From assembly GCF_938045595.1 (NCBI RefSeq), contig NZ_CALIBB010000154.1, positions 1-5,373 of the forward strand: DNA of 5,373 nucleotides. Reading direction: 5' to 3'. The notes below the pieces were generated by a model. That model was not told the DNA's origin. It ran no database searches and worked only from the letters and a program-made list of their open reading frames with translations. The stretch's first letter is position 1, and each line of letters begins with the position of its first letter. This DNA comes from an uncultured Campylobacter sp. GTDB lineage: Bacteria; Campylobacterota; Campylobacteria; Campylobacterales; Campylobacteraceae. A program made the translations under genes and the position numbers. Positions 1 through 5,373 of this stretch are shown one piece after another.

Positions 1-365
1 GCCGCCGCTCCGTCGCCGTCGATCGATCCGAAGTTACCTTGACCGTCGACGGAAGGGATTCTCATCGAAAAGCTCTGCGCCATTCGCACGAGCGCGTCGT
101 AAACGGCGGTATCGCCGTGCGGATGGTATTTACCGATGACGTCGCCTACGATACGAGCGGATTTTTTGTATGGCTGGCGAGAGCCCACGCCAAGATCGTT
201 CATCGCATATAAAATTCGCCTATGCACAGGCTTTAGGCCGTCTCTGGCGTCGGGTAGCGCACGACCGATGATAACGCTCATCGAGTAATCAAGATAGCTC
301 GTCTTGATCGATTCTTCGACGTCGATATCGATGATCTCCTGATTTTCAAACATATTTGATTGCAT
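1..365 (-). CDS. gyrA: DNA gyrase subunit A, N-terminal part (truncated by window edge)
   Basis: GyrA is the DNA-cleaving subunit of the A2B2 gyrase that introduces negative supercoils using ATP. The first 121 residues are visible. The frame contains the family's N-terminal blocks [53 protein letters not shown] and [11 protein letters not shown]. The active-site tyrosine should fall at about residue 125, just outside the window. The ATG at 365-363 is chosen because AAAGGA lies 5 nt upstream on the minus strand; the next ATG (codon 5) has no such site. With this start, the quinolone-resistance positions read Ala70, Thr86, Asp90 and Pro104, identical to the susceptible C. jejuni numbering. It is the third gene of the mapA - comF-like - gyrA run, 38 nt after the comF-like stop, with its own candidate -10 in that gap. 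No disruption is seen. Identification is very secure. Confidence 0.97.
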   Translation of the reverse strand, partial: MQSNMFENQEIIDIDVEESIKTSYLDYSMSVIIGRALPDARDGLKPVHRRILYAMNDLGVGSRQPYKKSARIVGDVIGKYHPHGDTAVYDALVRMAQSFSMRIPSVDGQGNFGSIDGDGAA

Positions 366-392
366 AAATATCCTTTTAAATTTTAAAGCGCG

Positions 393-398
393 ATTATA
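393..398 (-). promoter_or_regulatory. Candidate gyrA -10 element
   Basis: On the minus strand the 38-nt gap between the comF-like stop and the gyrA ATG contains a perfect TATAAT. Transcription would start near 386, giving a leader of about 20 nt that carries the gyrA Shine-Dalgarno (AAGGA, 375-371). Campylobacter sigma-70 promoters rely on the -10 and lack a conserved -35 (established knowledge), so the missing -35 is not an objection. The inference is that gyrA can be transcribed independently of the upstream operon genes. Confidence 0.5.
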
Positions 399-403
399 GC
401 GAA

Positions 404-1021
404 TTATTCTTTTGCATTAGCTAAAACCAAGCCGCACACGGGCATAAAGCCGCCATCGATCAAGCTCTCGCGCGCTTGCAGCATGCTAAGACCCGAGGTG
501 ATGATGTCGTCTACCAGGATCACGGGGAATTGCGGCGGGGTTAAAATTTTAAAATTTCGCTTGTGTTTTAGGCGAAATTCCAAACTCTGCCCGGTGTATT
601 TGACGCGGTTTTGCGCGCGCAGGCAGTGAAATTTTGGCTCAATTAGCTCGCTTTTTAGCGCGCGAGCTAAGATCGCCGTGTGCGAATAGCCGCTGCGTGC
701 GTCATCATCTAGCGGCACGGCGTTAAATTTAAAAATTCCGTCCGTTTTAAACGTTTCGTAATTTTGCGGATTTGCAGAAATTTCGCGCTGCAGATGAAGC
801 GGGAATTTCGCTAGGCTTAAAGAGGCTATGCGCGCAAGCACCGCAGCGCCGTATTCGTGATGTTTAGAAAGTATAAGCTCTCGAATTTCGGAGTAGCCAT
901 AGTAGTAAAATACGCTAAAGCCCTCCACCTGCCGCATACTTAGGCGGCATTCGGCTAAATTTGCGGCGCAGGCGGCGCAGATCGTGCGCAGGCTAAACGC
1001 GCCGCAATTTACGCAGCGCAT
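404..1021 (-). CDS. comF: ComF-family phosphoribosyltransferase-like protein (Cj1028c-type)
   Basis: This 205-aa protein has the ComF architecture. An N-terminal zinc-ribbon has two CxxC pairs (Cys3/Cys6 and Cys15/Cys18). The C-terminal half is a type I phosphoribosyltransferase fold ending in a PRPP-loop signature, [11 protein letters not shown] at residues 167-177, with the Asp171-Asp172 pair and Thr175. ComF-family proteins are linked to natural DNA uptake, probably as cytosolic accessory factors; no phosphoribosyl substrate is firmly established. The C. jejuni counterpart next to gyrA (Cj1028c) is, as I recall, the transformation gene ctsW. The ATG directly follows the mapA TAG with no overlap, and I see no good Shine-Dalgarno. 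Translation therefore probably depends on reinitiation by ribosomes finishing mapA. The start is supported because Cys3 of the zinc motif sits right after it. Length is normal for the family and the frame is intact. Confidence 0.88.
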   Translation of the reverse strand: MRCVNCGAFSLRTICAACAANLAECRLSMRQVEGFSVFYYYGYSEIRELILSKHHEYGAAVLARIASLSLAKFPLHLQREISANPQNYETFKTDGIFKFNAVPLDDDARSGYSHTAILARALKSELIEPKFHCLRAQNRVKYTGQSLEFRLKHKRNFKILTPPQFPVILVDDIITSGLSMLQARESLIDGGFMPVCGLVLANAKE

Positions 1022-1570
1022 CTAAAGCGTCAAGATGATTTGATCGGCGGATTTTTTGACGATGTCGCCAAGCAAGCTTTGCACGAAAGGATTAAGCGAT
1101 CTAGCCGTGCGAAGCGCGGTAAATTGGCTCTGATCCTGCGAAACGCGCTTGGTCGTAGTTTTGTTGCCCTGCACGATAGAAATCGCGATCTCGCCTCTTG
1201 CGCTCATATTTTCCTTCGAGTAGCCGTTGATCGCTGCCGAGATGCTTCTGATATTTACGGTTACGATATTAGAGCTTGCCGGATCGATCTTTACGCCACG
1301 AGCCTCAAGCTCCGCGCGCAAAGCCTTGTCGAACCACGCCGAAAGATTGTTTTTTAAAAGCACCTCATCGACGAGTTTGCCGTCGTTGTCGTTTATAACG
1401 GCGATTACCATCTGATTTTCGCGCTGATCGTTGATCGCGTTGATATTTACCGACTTGCCGCTTACGGTCTGATCGGCCTTAGAAAGATACGGATTTAGGC
1501 TGATGACGCTGCTGGTTTGCGAGCAGGCGACAAAAAATAGCGCAAAGACGCCGAGTAAAAATTTTTTCAT
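1022..1570 (-). CDS. mapA: MapA-type outer-membrane lipoprotein (YajG-like)
   Basis: The predicted precursor is 182 aa. It starts MKKFLLGVFALFFVAC, a type II signal peptide with two lysines, a hydrophobic core and a lipobox-like FVAC. Cys16 would be lipidated, and the following Ser suits outer-membrane retention. Phe at the -3 position of the lipobox is unusual but tolerated in this class. The mature part shows the YajG-family trend: a mid-protein LVDEVLLKNNLSAWFDKALRAEL helix region, then alternating beta strands such as IVTVNIRSISAAING and ARGEIAISIV. Identity as MapA rests on position (upstream of comF-like and gyrA, as in C. jejuni) plus this architecture. The ATG at 1570 is chosen over one 10 codons upstream because AAGGA (1580-1576) lies 5 nt before it and the signal peptide begins there; the upstream ATG overlaps the candidate -10. 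Its exact role is not known from sequence. Confidence 0.85.
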   Translation of the reverse strand: MKKFLLGVFALFFVACSQTSSVISLNPYLSKADQTVSGKSVNINAINDQRENQMVIAVINDNDGKLVDEVLLKNNLSAWFDKALRAELEARGVKIDPASSNIVTVNIRSISAAINGYSKENMSARGEIAISIVQGNKTTTKRVSQDQSQFTALRTARSLNPFVQSLLGDIVKKSADQIILTL

Positions 1571-1575
1571 TTCGA

Positions 1576-1580
1576 TCCTT
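1576..1580 (-). promoter_or_regulatory. Shine-Dalgarno that fixes the mapA start
   Basis: AAGGA on the minus strand lies 5 nt before the ATG at 1570. It decides in favour of the MKKFLL start and against the in-frame ATG at 1600. Confidence 0.75.
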
Positions 1581-1598
1581 TTTCTGAAATTCGGGCGC

Positions 1599-1607
1599 AT
1601 TGTAGCA
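1599..1607 (-). promoter_or_regulatory. Candidate extended -10 promoter of mapA operon
   Basis: The minus strand reads TGC-TACAAT, an extended -10 (TGn plus a hexamer matching TATAAT at 5 of 6). It is followed by about 22 nt of leader to the mapA ATG with the Shine-Dalgarno correctly placed. An AT-rich tract of AAATTT words lies immediately upstream. It would drive mapA, the comF-like gene and possibly gyrA. Confidence 0.5.
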
Positions 1608-1635
1608 CTAAATTTAAAATTTATAGATTTTTTTG

Positions 1636-1641
1636 TATCAT
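1636..1641 (+). promoter_or_regulatory. Possible -10 of dnaX
   Basis: TATCAT (5 of 6 to TATAAT) follows a run of seven T's (1628-1634) with one G between, resembling the T-rich upstream context of Campylobacter sigma-70 promoters. A start near 1648 would leave a leader of about 15 nt. TAAGAT at 1644-1649 and TATAGA at 1622-1627 are weaker alternatives, so the choice is uncertain. Confidence 0.3.
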
Positions 1642-1650
1642 TGTAAGATC

Positions 1651-1657
1651 AAAGGAG
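1651..1657 (+). promoter_or_regulatory. Strong Shine-Dalgarno that fixes the TTG start of dnaX
   Basis: AAAGGAG ends 5 nt before the TTG at 1663-1665. The encoded protein then begins MQALALKYRP, the normal start of bacterial DnaX. An upstream TTG at 1633 has no ribosome site and would add ten unrelated residues. Confidence 0.85.
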
Positions 1658-1662
1658 AAATT

Positions 1663-3930
1663 TTGCAAGCACTCGCTTTAAAATACAGACCCAAAAGCTT
1701 CGAGCAGCTCATCGGTCAAGACGCCGTCGCCAAAAGCCTCGCGCACGCGCTGGATTCGGGCAGGCTGAGCCACGCATATCTTTTCAGCGGACTTCGCGGC
1801 AGCGGCAAAACCTCGACGGCTAGGATTTTTGCCAAAGCGCTTTTATGCGATAAAGGCCCTACCGGCAAGCCGTGCGAGATCTGCGATAACTGCGTAATGG
1901 CAAACGAGGGGCGCCACATCGACATCATCGAGATGGACGCCGCCAGCCACCGCAAGATCGACGATATCCGCGAGCTCATCGAGCAGACGAAGTATCATCC
2001 CGCAAGCGCGCGCTTTAAAATTTTCATCATCGACGAGGTGCATATGCTCACCAAAGAGGCCTCCAATGCGCTTTTAAAGACACTCGAGGAGCCGCCTAGC
2101 TACGTAAAATTTATCCTTGCGACTACCGATCCGCTCAAGCTTCCCGTCACGGTGCTATCGCGCACGCAGCACTTTCGCTTTAAGCCGATCGCTAAAAGCG
2201 CCGTCGTAGCGCACCTAGAGCAAATTTTAAAAACCGAAAACATCGCTTACGAAGAGGGCGCGCTTGAAATTTTAGCGCGCAGCGGCTCGGGCTCGCTACG
2301 AGACACGCTCACGCTCCTCGATCAGGCGATTATCTTTAGCCGCGAAGGAATCACGCAGCGCGCGATCGCCGATATGCTGGGCTTGCTCGATCCCACTAAA
2401 ATCGGCGAAATTTTAGACGTCGTGCTACGCCAGGACCGCGCCGGCGCGATCGAGATCATCAAAGAGGTCGAAAACTACAACGCCGAGACGATAATCGACG
2501 AGATGATCGCAAATTTAAAGGATAAATTCCTGCGCCGCGACGCGAAATTTAGCCTGCTGATGTATGAGCGGTTTTTCCGCATTTTAGCGGGCGCTAAGAG
2601 CATGCTCGCCATCAGCCCGGACAACACTTACGCAATTTCTATGATGATTTTTATGATGATGGAGGCGGTAAATCTGCGCGAGATCGACGAGCTCATAGAG
2701 GTCGGAAGATCGCTGGATCAAGGCGAGGGCTATCCTTCGGCTTCGGTGCCTAATTTAAACGCGCAAAGCTCCGCGCCGAATTTTAGGTCAAATTCCAACC
2801 AAAGCGCGAATTTTTCGCCAAATAGCGAGCCGGGCGGCGCGACTTTTGCGCCGAGTGAGGCGGATAGCGCGACAAGCGGCGTGCCTAGCTTTACGGCAAG
2901 CGCAAAACGTCCCGCAAACTCGGCGCAAAACTTCGGTGCGGCAAAACAAAGCCCTGACGCAGGCGGCGAGATCAAACCGGGCGCAACGGCGCAGGCGCAA
3001 AATTCTAGCTCTTCCGTCAAAACGGGCGCTCAAAATGAAATTTACGAGAATTTTTTAGCCAAAATTTACGACCGCGATTACGATCTAGGCGAGAAATTTA
3101 GCAAATGCGTGGAATTTTTAAAGCTCGAGCGCGGCACATTGTATCTGCTCTCGCGCGCGCAGGGGCAGGACAGAGAGTACCTACGCAAGGGTTCGCGAGC
3201 GATCAATAGCGTGCTAAAATCGCTTTTCGGCGAGAGCGCAGCCATCAAGATCGAGCAAGGCGCGCCGCAAAACGGCGATGATCCCGCCCAAAGCGAGCGC
3301 GATCGGAATTCCGCACGTGGCGCAACCGCTACGCAAAGCAAGAATTCTACGCAAGGCGCGACTTTCGAATCCGGCGCCGATACTATGCGCCCTGCAAATT
3401 CGACCTCACAAAGCCCTGTAAATTCCGCGGCGCAAAATTTTACTGAAAGCTCAATCTCTAGCAGCGTGCAAGACAATCCCGAATCTACGCAAGCGGGCGA
3501 GCAAGAGAGCGAGCAGAGCTGTGCGCCGCAAATAAATTCCGCCGCAAATGAGGCGCAAGCCGCAAAATTGCAAACGGATGCGGTAAAAAATTCCGAGCAG
3601 CAAAATTTGGAAAAATCCGTGGCGGATTCTACGGCGCAAAATTCCGCGCAGCGAAATTCCGCGACAAATTCCAATTCGCAAAATTCCGCTTCAAATTCCA
3701 AGCTGCAAAATTCCGAAATTTCTGCAGGAGATGACGGCGGGGAGAAGGATGATCTGTTAAGATCCACCGATCCGCAAAACTACGCCGCAAAGCCCCGCGA
3801 TGCGAGCAAGAGCGTGCGCGCCGCCAAGGCAGGCCTCGCCGAGCTCGCAAACGGCGCGCAGGACGGCAAGGAAATTTTGATCTCCGAGATAAATAGGCTA
3901 TTCGGCGAGCCCACCAAAATCACGGAATAG
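1663..3930 (+). CDS. dnaX: DNA polymerase III subunit tau (gamma/tau), extended form
   Basis: DnaX is the ATPase of the clamp loader that places the beta clamp on primed DNA and links polymerases at the fork. The 755-aa product starts at a TTG. AAA+ module, residues 1 to about 210: Walker A GLRGSGKT (43-50); zinc cysteines 62, 71, 74, 77; Walker B IFIIDEVH (120-127); sensor 1 around ILATTDP (151-157); arginine-finger motif SRTQ (166-169), where many bacteria have SRC; sensor 2 in GSLRDTLTLLDQ. The helical collar domain runs to about 353. Linker 1 (about 358-457) is Asn/Ser/Ala/Gln-rich. A conserved-looking domain follows (458-533, containing YDRDYDLGEKF and INSVLKSLFGE), then a second, longer Asn/Gln/Ser-rich linker (534 to about 700) and a charged C-terminal tail containing EINRLFGEPTKI. 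The protein is clearly longer than I expect for Campylobacter DnaX, and the excess is in the linkers. The frame is uninterrupted to TAG. Divergent from mapA. Confidence 0.97.
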   Translation: MQALALKYRPKSFEQLIGQDAVAKSLAHALDSGRLSHAYLFSGLRGSGKTSTARIFAKALLCDKGPTGKPCEICDNCVMANEGRHIDIIEMDAASHRKIDDIRELIEQTKYHPASARFKIFIIDEVHMLTKEASNALLKTLEEPPSYVKFILATTDPLKLPVTVLSRTQHFRFKPIAKSAVVAHLEQILKTENIAYEEGALEILARSGSGSLRDTLTLLDQAIIFSREGITQRAIADMLGLLDPTKIGEILDVVLRQDRAGAIEIIKEVENYNAETIIDEMIANLKDKFLRRDAKFSLLMYERFFRILAGAKSMLAISPDNTYAISMMIFMMMEAVNLREIDELIEVGRSLDQGEGYPSASVPNLNAQSSAPNFRSNSNQSANFSPNSEPGGATFAPSEADSATSGVPSFTASAKRPANSAQNFGAAKQSPDAGGEIKPGATAQAQNSSSSVKTGAQNEIYENFLAKIYDRDYDLGEKFSKCVEFLKLERGTLYLLSRAQGQDREYLRKGSRAINSVLKSLFGESAAIKIEQGAPQNGDDPAQSERDRNSARGATATQSKNSTQGATFESGADTMRPANSTSQSPVNSAAQNFTESSISSSVQDNPESTQAGEQESEQSCAPQINSAANEAQAAKLQTDAVKNSEQQNLEKSVADSTAQNSAQRNSATNSNSQNSASNSKLQNSEISAGDDGGEKDDLLRSTDPQNYAAKPRDASKSVRAAKAGLAELANGAQDGKEILISEINRLFGEPTKITE
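3051..3057 (+). other. Candidate -1 ribosomal frameshift heptamer in dnaX
   Basis: In the dnaX frame the bases read T TTT TTA, an X XXY YYZ slippery heptamer (codons Asn463, Phe464, Leu465). A -1 slip reaches TAG at 3099-3101 after 14 extra codons (tail SQNLRPRLRSRREI), giving a product of about 479 residues. That product keeps the AAA+ module, collar and linker 1 but loses the C-terminal domain, as gamma does relative to tau in E. coli. I see no convincing downstream stem-loop and no upstream Shine-Dalgarno-like stimulator, and TTT-TTA pairs are common in this genome, so use of the site is unproven. Confidence 0.3.
3634..3714 (+). repeat. Three in-frame 27-bp tandem repeats inside dnaX linker 2
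   Basis: Three contiguous 27-bp units encode AQNSAQRNS, then ATNSNSQNS, then ASNSKLQNS (residues 658-684), consensus AxNSxxxNS. At DNA level the word AAATTCC recurs at 3639, 3654, 3666, 3681, 3693 and 3708, i.e. alternating 15 and 12 nt steps. The units have diverged in sequence but keep the exact spacing. They lie in the low-complexity linker, so copy number could vary without breaking the frame. Confidence 0.85.
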
Positions 3931-3931
3931 C

Positions 3932-3957
3932 GCGCTGTGAATTAATTTACACTGCGC
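3932..3957 (+). terminator. Hairpin directly after dnaX stop, possible terminator
   Basis: Two nucleotides after the dnaX TAG, GCGC-TGTGAA / TTTACA-(CT)-GCGC can form about ten pairs (one G-U, a 2-nt bulge) around a TTAA loop. No T-run follows directly, so it is not a classical intrinsic terminator. It may be a weak terminator or a 3'-end stabiliser, and could act on either strand between the convergent genes. Confidence 0.35.
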
Positions 3958-3958
3958 C

Positions 3959-3982
3959 GCGCGATTTTAAATTTAAGCGCGC
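3959..3982. other. Second GC-arm inverted repeat in the convergent gap
   Basis: GCGCG (3959-3963) and CGCGC (3978-3982) flank a 14-nt AT-rich loop that itself contains the palindrome TTAAATTTAA. With the previous hairpin it makes a two-hairpin block between dnaX and the leftward-facing remnant. No T-tract follows on either strand. The rest of 3983-4043 shows only AAATTT/TTTTAAAATTT words and no gene. Confidence 0.25.
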
Positions 3983-4043
3983 CAAAACGATATAGAAATT
4001 TACGCGGCGAAGCGAACCTGTGCGATTTTAAAATTTCGGCTTT

Positions 4044-4494
4044 TTAAATTTTTACCCACTTCGCTCGGTTTTGTAACGGCGTTTGATCTTTCGAGGCAAA
4101 CGGCTTCAGTGGGACGTGCGCAGCAAAGAGCCGCGCCAGCTCTTCGCGATCTCCCGCAGGTCTAAACCCGCTTTTGCCATCCATTAAACCTACTTCAATA
4201 ATCCATCGGTACTAAAAAGCGCCGTTTGGGGTCTGTATCTTTACGCCGTGCGCATAAATTTCATAATTTAGCGACGCTTTTGAGCGCAGCTTGGCCTATT
4301 TAAAGATCAGCACCCCGCGCAGCAGGATCGCTTCCCAAACCTGGTGCGCCGGTATCTTTGCGGCAGCGACGCAACTCGGCGCCGAATTTAACGCTAGCTA
4401 GCATTGCGCCGCCCTCTAGCTCAAGTGCGGCAGCACTCTTTGCGACGCGAGACCTAAATGTAAGCCGTTCCCTCGCTGCGCCGCGAAAAAGCTT
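4044..4494 (-). pseudogene. Decayed gene of unrecognised family
   Basis: The minus strand here is protein-like but broken. From 4494 one frame is open and contains a stretch ending LASVKFGAEL. Around 4365-4380 the sense continues in the +1 frame as VAAAKIPAHQVWEAILLRG and VLIFK, then TAG (4298-4296), AKLRSKASLNYEIYAHGVKI, QTPNGAF, TAG (4214-4212), YRWIIEVGLMDGKSGFRPAG, DREELARLFAAHVPLKPF and on to TAA at 4046-4044. The frame-B half (about 4380-4044) is the stronger part; whether the gene began at the ATG at 4404 or further upstream is unclear. TAG is the ordinary stop of dnaX, mapA and the radical SAM gene in this window, so recoding is unlikely. It lies 16 nt after the radical SAM stop in the same orientation and may once have been its operon partner. 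I do not recognise the family and propose no function. Confidence 0.6.
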
Positions 4495-4510
4495 TTAAAA
4501 TTTTAACGCC

Positions 4511-5373
4511 CTAGCCTTTTGCGATCTCGTAAAAACCGTCTTTAAAAACGACCTTGCCAGCACCCACGAGACGCTTTAAAAGCTGCGCGCTCGCTTCGTC
4601 AAACATCGCCTCCACGTCGCTCGTGCGCTGCGGACGGCGCGAGAGAGTGCGCAAAATTTCATCCTCGCTAAAGCTCAGCCGCTCGCTTGCATATTTAGGC
4701 GCGGCGATGATATTTACGTTTTGATTTTCGATGAAAGTAGCTAGGTAGCGCAGCTGCGCCTCGCACACACCCTGCACGCGATATGCGGGCGGACGATCGA
4801 TCGTGCCCAGATCGACGCGGTGCGGATTGATACGCGCCAGAGCCCTATTTAGCGCCGCAAAGTCCTCTTGCGTGTCGTTGATGCCGCGTACGACTAGGAT
4901 TTCGATATCAAGCTCGCCGCGAAACTCGCGCGCGAAATCCGCGATCGCGCTTACGATATCCTCGGCGCCGATACCCGCGTGCGGGCCGTCCACCTTGCGA
5001 AAGCTTTTCGCAAGCACGCTATCTAGCGAAAATTTGCAAATATCAAGCTTCGCTAACGCCGCGCTGTTTTCGCGCACGAGCGAGCCGTTTGAGAGCACAA
5101 GCAGCTTCTGCGGCAGGTTCAGCGCCTTTAGCGCGTCCACTAGCTCTGCAAAGCGCGGATGCAGCGTAGGCTCGCCGTTTGCCGTGATCGTGATGACGTC
5201 AATGCCCACGTGGCTTTGCAGCGCAGTTTTCAGCTCGGCGATGACCGGGCCGATCTCACAGGGCTCGCTCATCGCGCTCACCGGCTTGCCCGCGCCCAGC
5301 TCGCAATATACGCAGTTGAAGTTGCACTGCTTGCGCTGCGGGCTCAGATCGATACCGAGGCTGCGCCCGAACC
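4511..5373 (-). CDS. Radical SAM protein, COG0731 / wyosine-synthase-like (N-terminus outside window)
   Basis: The last 286 residues are visible. The frame continues to the right edge, so the true start is not in the window. The first visible residues, FGRSLGIDLSP, match the start region of this family. They are followed by the 4Fe-4S cluster motif CNFNCVYC (Cys codons at 5326, 5314 and 5305), the CX3CX2C that binds the SAM-cleaving cluster. ANGEPTLHP is the glycine-rich SAM-contact motif, followed by LLVLSNGSL and CKFSLDSV strands of the partial TIM barrel, and VRGINDTQEDF. The last about 55 residues (from LSFSEDEILRTL) resemble a small winged-helix domain. Archaeal relatives (TYW1) make the tricyclic base of wyosine in tRNA-Phe; the bacterial members' substrate is not established, so I assign only the family. 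The frame is intact to TAG at 4513-4511. The only possible partner seen is the decayed gene downstream. Confidence 0.9.
   Translation of the reverse strand, partial: FGRSLGIDLSPQRKQCNFNCVYCELGAGKPVSAMSEPCEIGPVIAELKTALQSHVGIDVITITANGEPTLHPRFAELVDALKALNLPQKLLVLSNGSLVRENSAALAKLDICKFSLDSVLAKSFRKVDGPHAGIGAEDIVSAIADFAREFRGELDIEILVVRGINDTQEDFAALNRALARINPHRVDLGTIDRPPAYRVQGVCEAQLRYLATFIENQNVNIIAAPKYASERLSFSEDEILRTLSRRPQRTSDVEAMFDEASAQLLKRLVGAGKVVFKDGFYEIAKG

Noticed and set aside
1040..1415. Plus-strand open frames opposite mapA
   Set aside because: They are antisense shadows of a well-supported lipoprotein gene and show no recognisable protein features.
1571..1600. Longer mapA start at the ATG at 1600 (192 aa)
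   Set aside because: It would put ten polar residues before a clean signal peptide, has no ribosome site, and overlaps the candidate -10. The ATG at 1570 has AAGGA 5 nt upstream.
1633..1662. Upstream TTG start of dnaX at 1633
   Set aside because: No Shine-Dalgarno, and the added residues do not match DnaX. AAAGGAG points to the TTG at 1663.
2226..2232. T TTA AAA heptamer in phase in the dnaX ATPase region
   Set aside because: A -1 slip would stop about a dozen codons later, near residue 200, giving a broken clamp-loader module. The word is part of the common AAATTTTAAAA pattern.
3585..3591. A AAA AAT heptamer (run of six A's) in dnaX linker 2
   Set aside because: It lies after the C-terminal domain and the -1 frame stays open for about 48 codons to TGA at 3732-3734, so it would not make a gamma-like form. 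No stimulatory elements are seen.
3634..3714. Direct repeats as a CRISPR array
   Set aside because: The units are contiguous without spacers, in phase with dnaX, and encode a 9-residue protein repeat.
3078..3767. 229-codon open frame antisense to dnaX
   Set aside because: It is Cys/Phe/Glu-rich only because it mirrors the Gln/Asn/Ser/Ala-rich linker codons; no family resemblance or ribosome site.
4212..4298. Amber (TAG) recoding that would make the 4044-4494 region a functional gene
   Set aside because: TAG ends dnaX, mapA and the radical SAM gene normally, no recoding signal is seen, and a frameshift is also needed.
5279..5281. GTG at 5281 as the start of the radical SAM gene
   Set aside because: The frame continues upstream to the window edge and encodes the essential CNFNCVYC cluster motif, so the GTG is an internal valine codon.

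Overview
The window looks like chromosomal DNA from a comparatively GC-rich Campylobacter, of the C. gracilis / C. rectus / C. showae type. The species is an inference. The genus rests on three things: the gene order mapA - comF-like - gyrA, which I recall as Cj1029c - Cj1028c - Cj1027c in C. jejuni; a GyrA quinolone-resistance region whose residue numbers match C. jejuni exactly; and the abundance of AAATTT/TTTAAAATTT words in otherwise GC-rich genes.

Layout. (1) Positions 1-1570, minus strand: a tight operon reading mapA (outer-membrane lipoprotein), a ComF-family phosphoribosyltransferase-like protein whose ATG abuts the mapA stop, then the first 121 codons of gyrA, which runs off the left edge. 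(2) Positions 1571-1662: a short divergent promoter region. An extended -10 serves mapA, and a strong Shine-Dalgarno fixes a TTG start for dnaX. (3) Positions 1663-3930, plus strand: dnaX, encoding an unusually long DNA polymerase III clamp-loader subunit (755 aa). Two Asn/Gln/Ser/Ala-rich linkers flank a conserved-looking C-terminal domain, and the second linker holds an exact 3 x 27-bp tandem repeat. (4) Positions 3931-4043: a convergent intergenic stretch with two hairpins. (5) Positions 4044-4494, minus strand: a decayed gene with two in-frame TAG codons and a frameshift, family not recognised. (6) Positions 4511-5373, minus strand: most of a radical SAM protein of the COG0731 (wyosine-synthase-like) group, whose N-terminus lies beyond the right edge.

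Functionally this is mainly a housekeeping segment: DNA topology (GyrA), replication (DnaX), DNA uptake or nucleotide handling (ComF-like), envelope (MapA) and a radical SAM enzyme. I see no phage, IS, CRISPR, tRNA or defence island. The most interesting observation is an in-frame T TTT TTA heptamer in dnaX, exactly at the linker/C-terminal-domain boundary and followed 14 codons later by a -1-frame stop. If it is used, it would make a gamma-like short form next to the full-length tau-like protein. This is a hypothesis, not a demonstrated frameshift.
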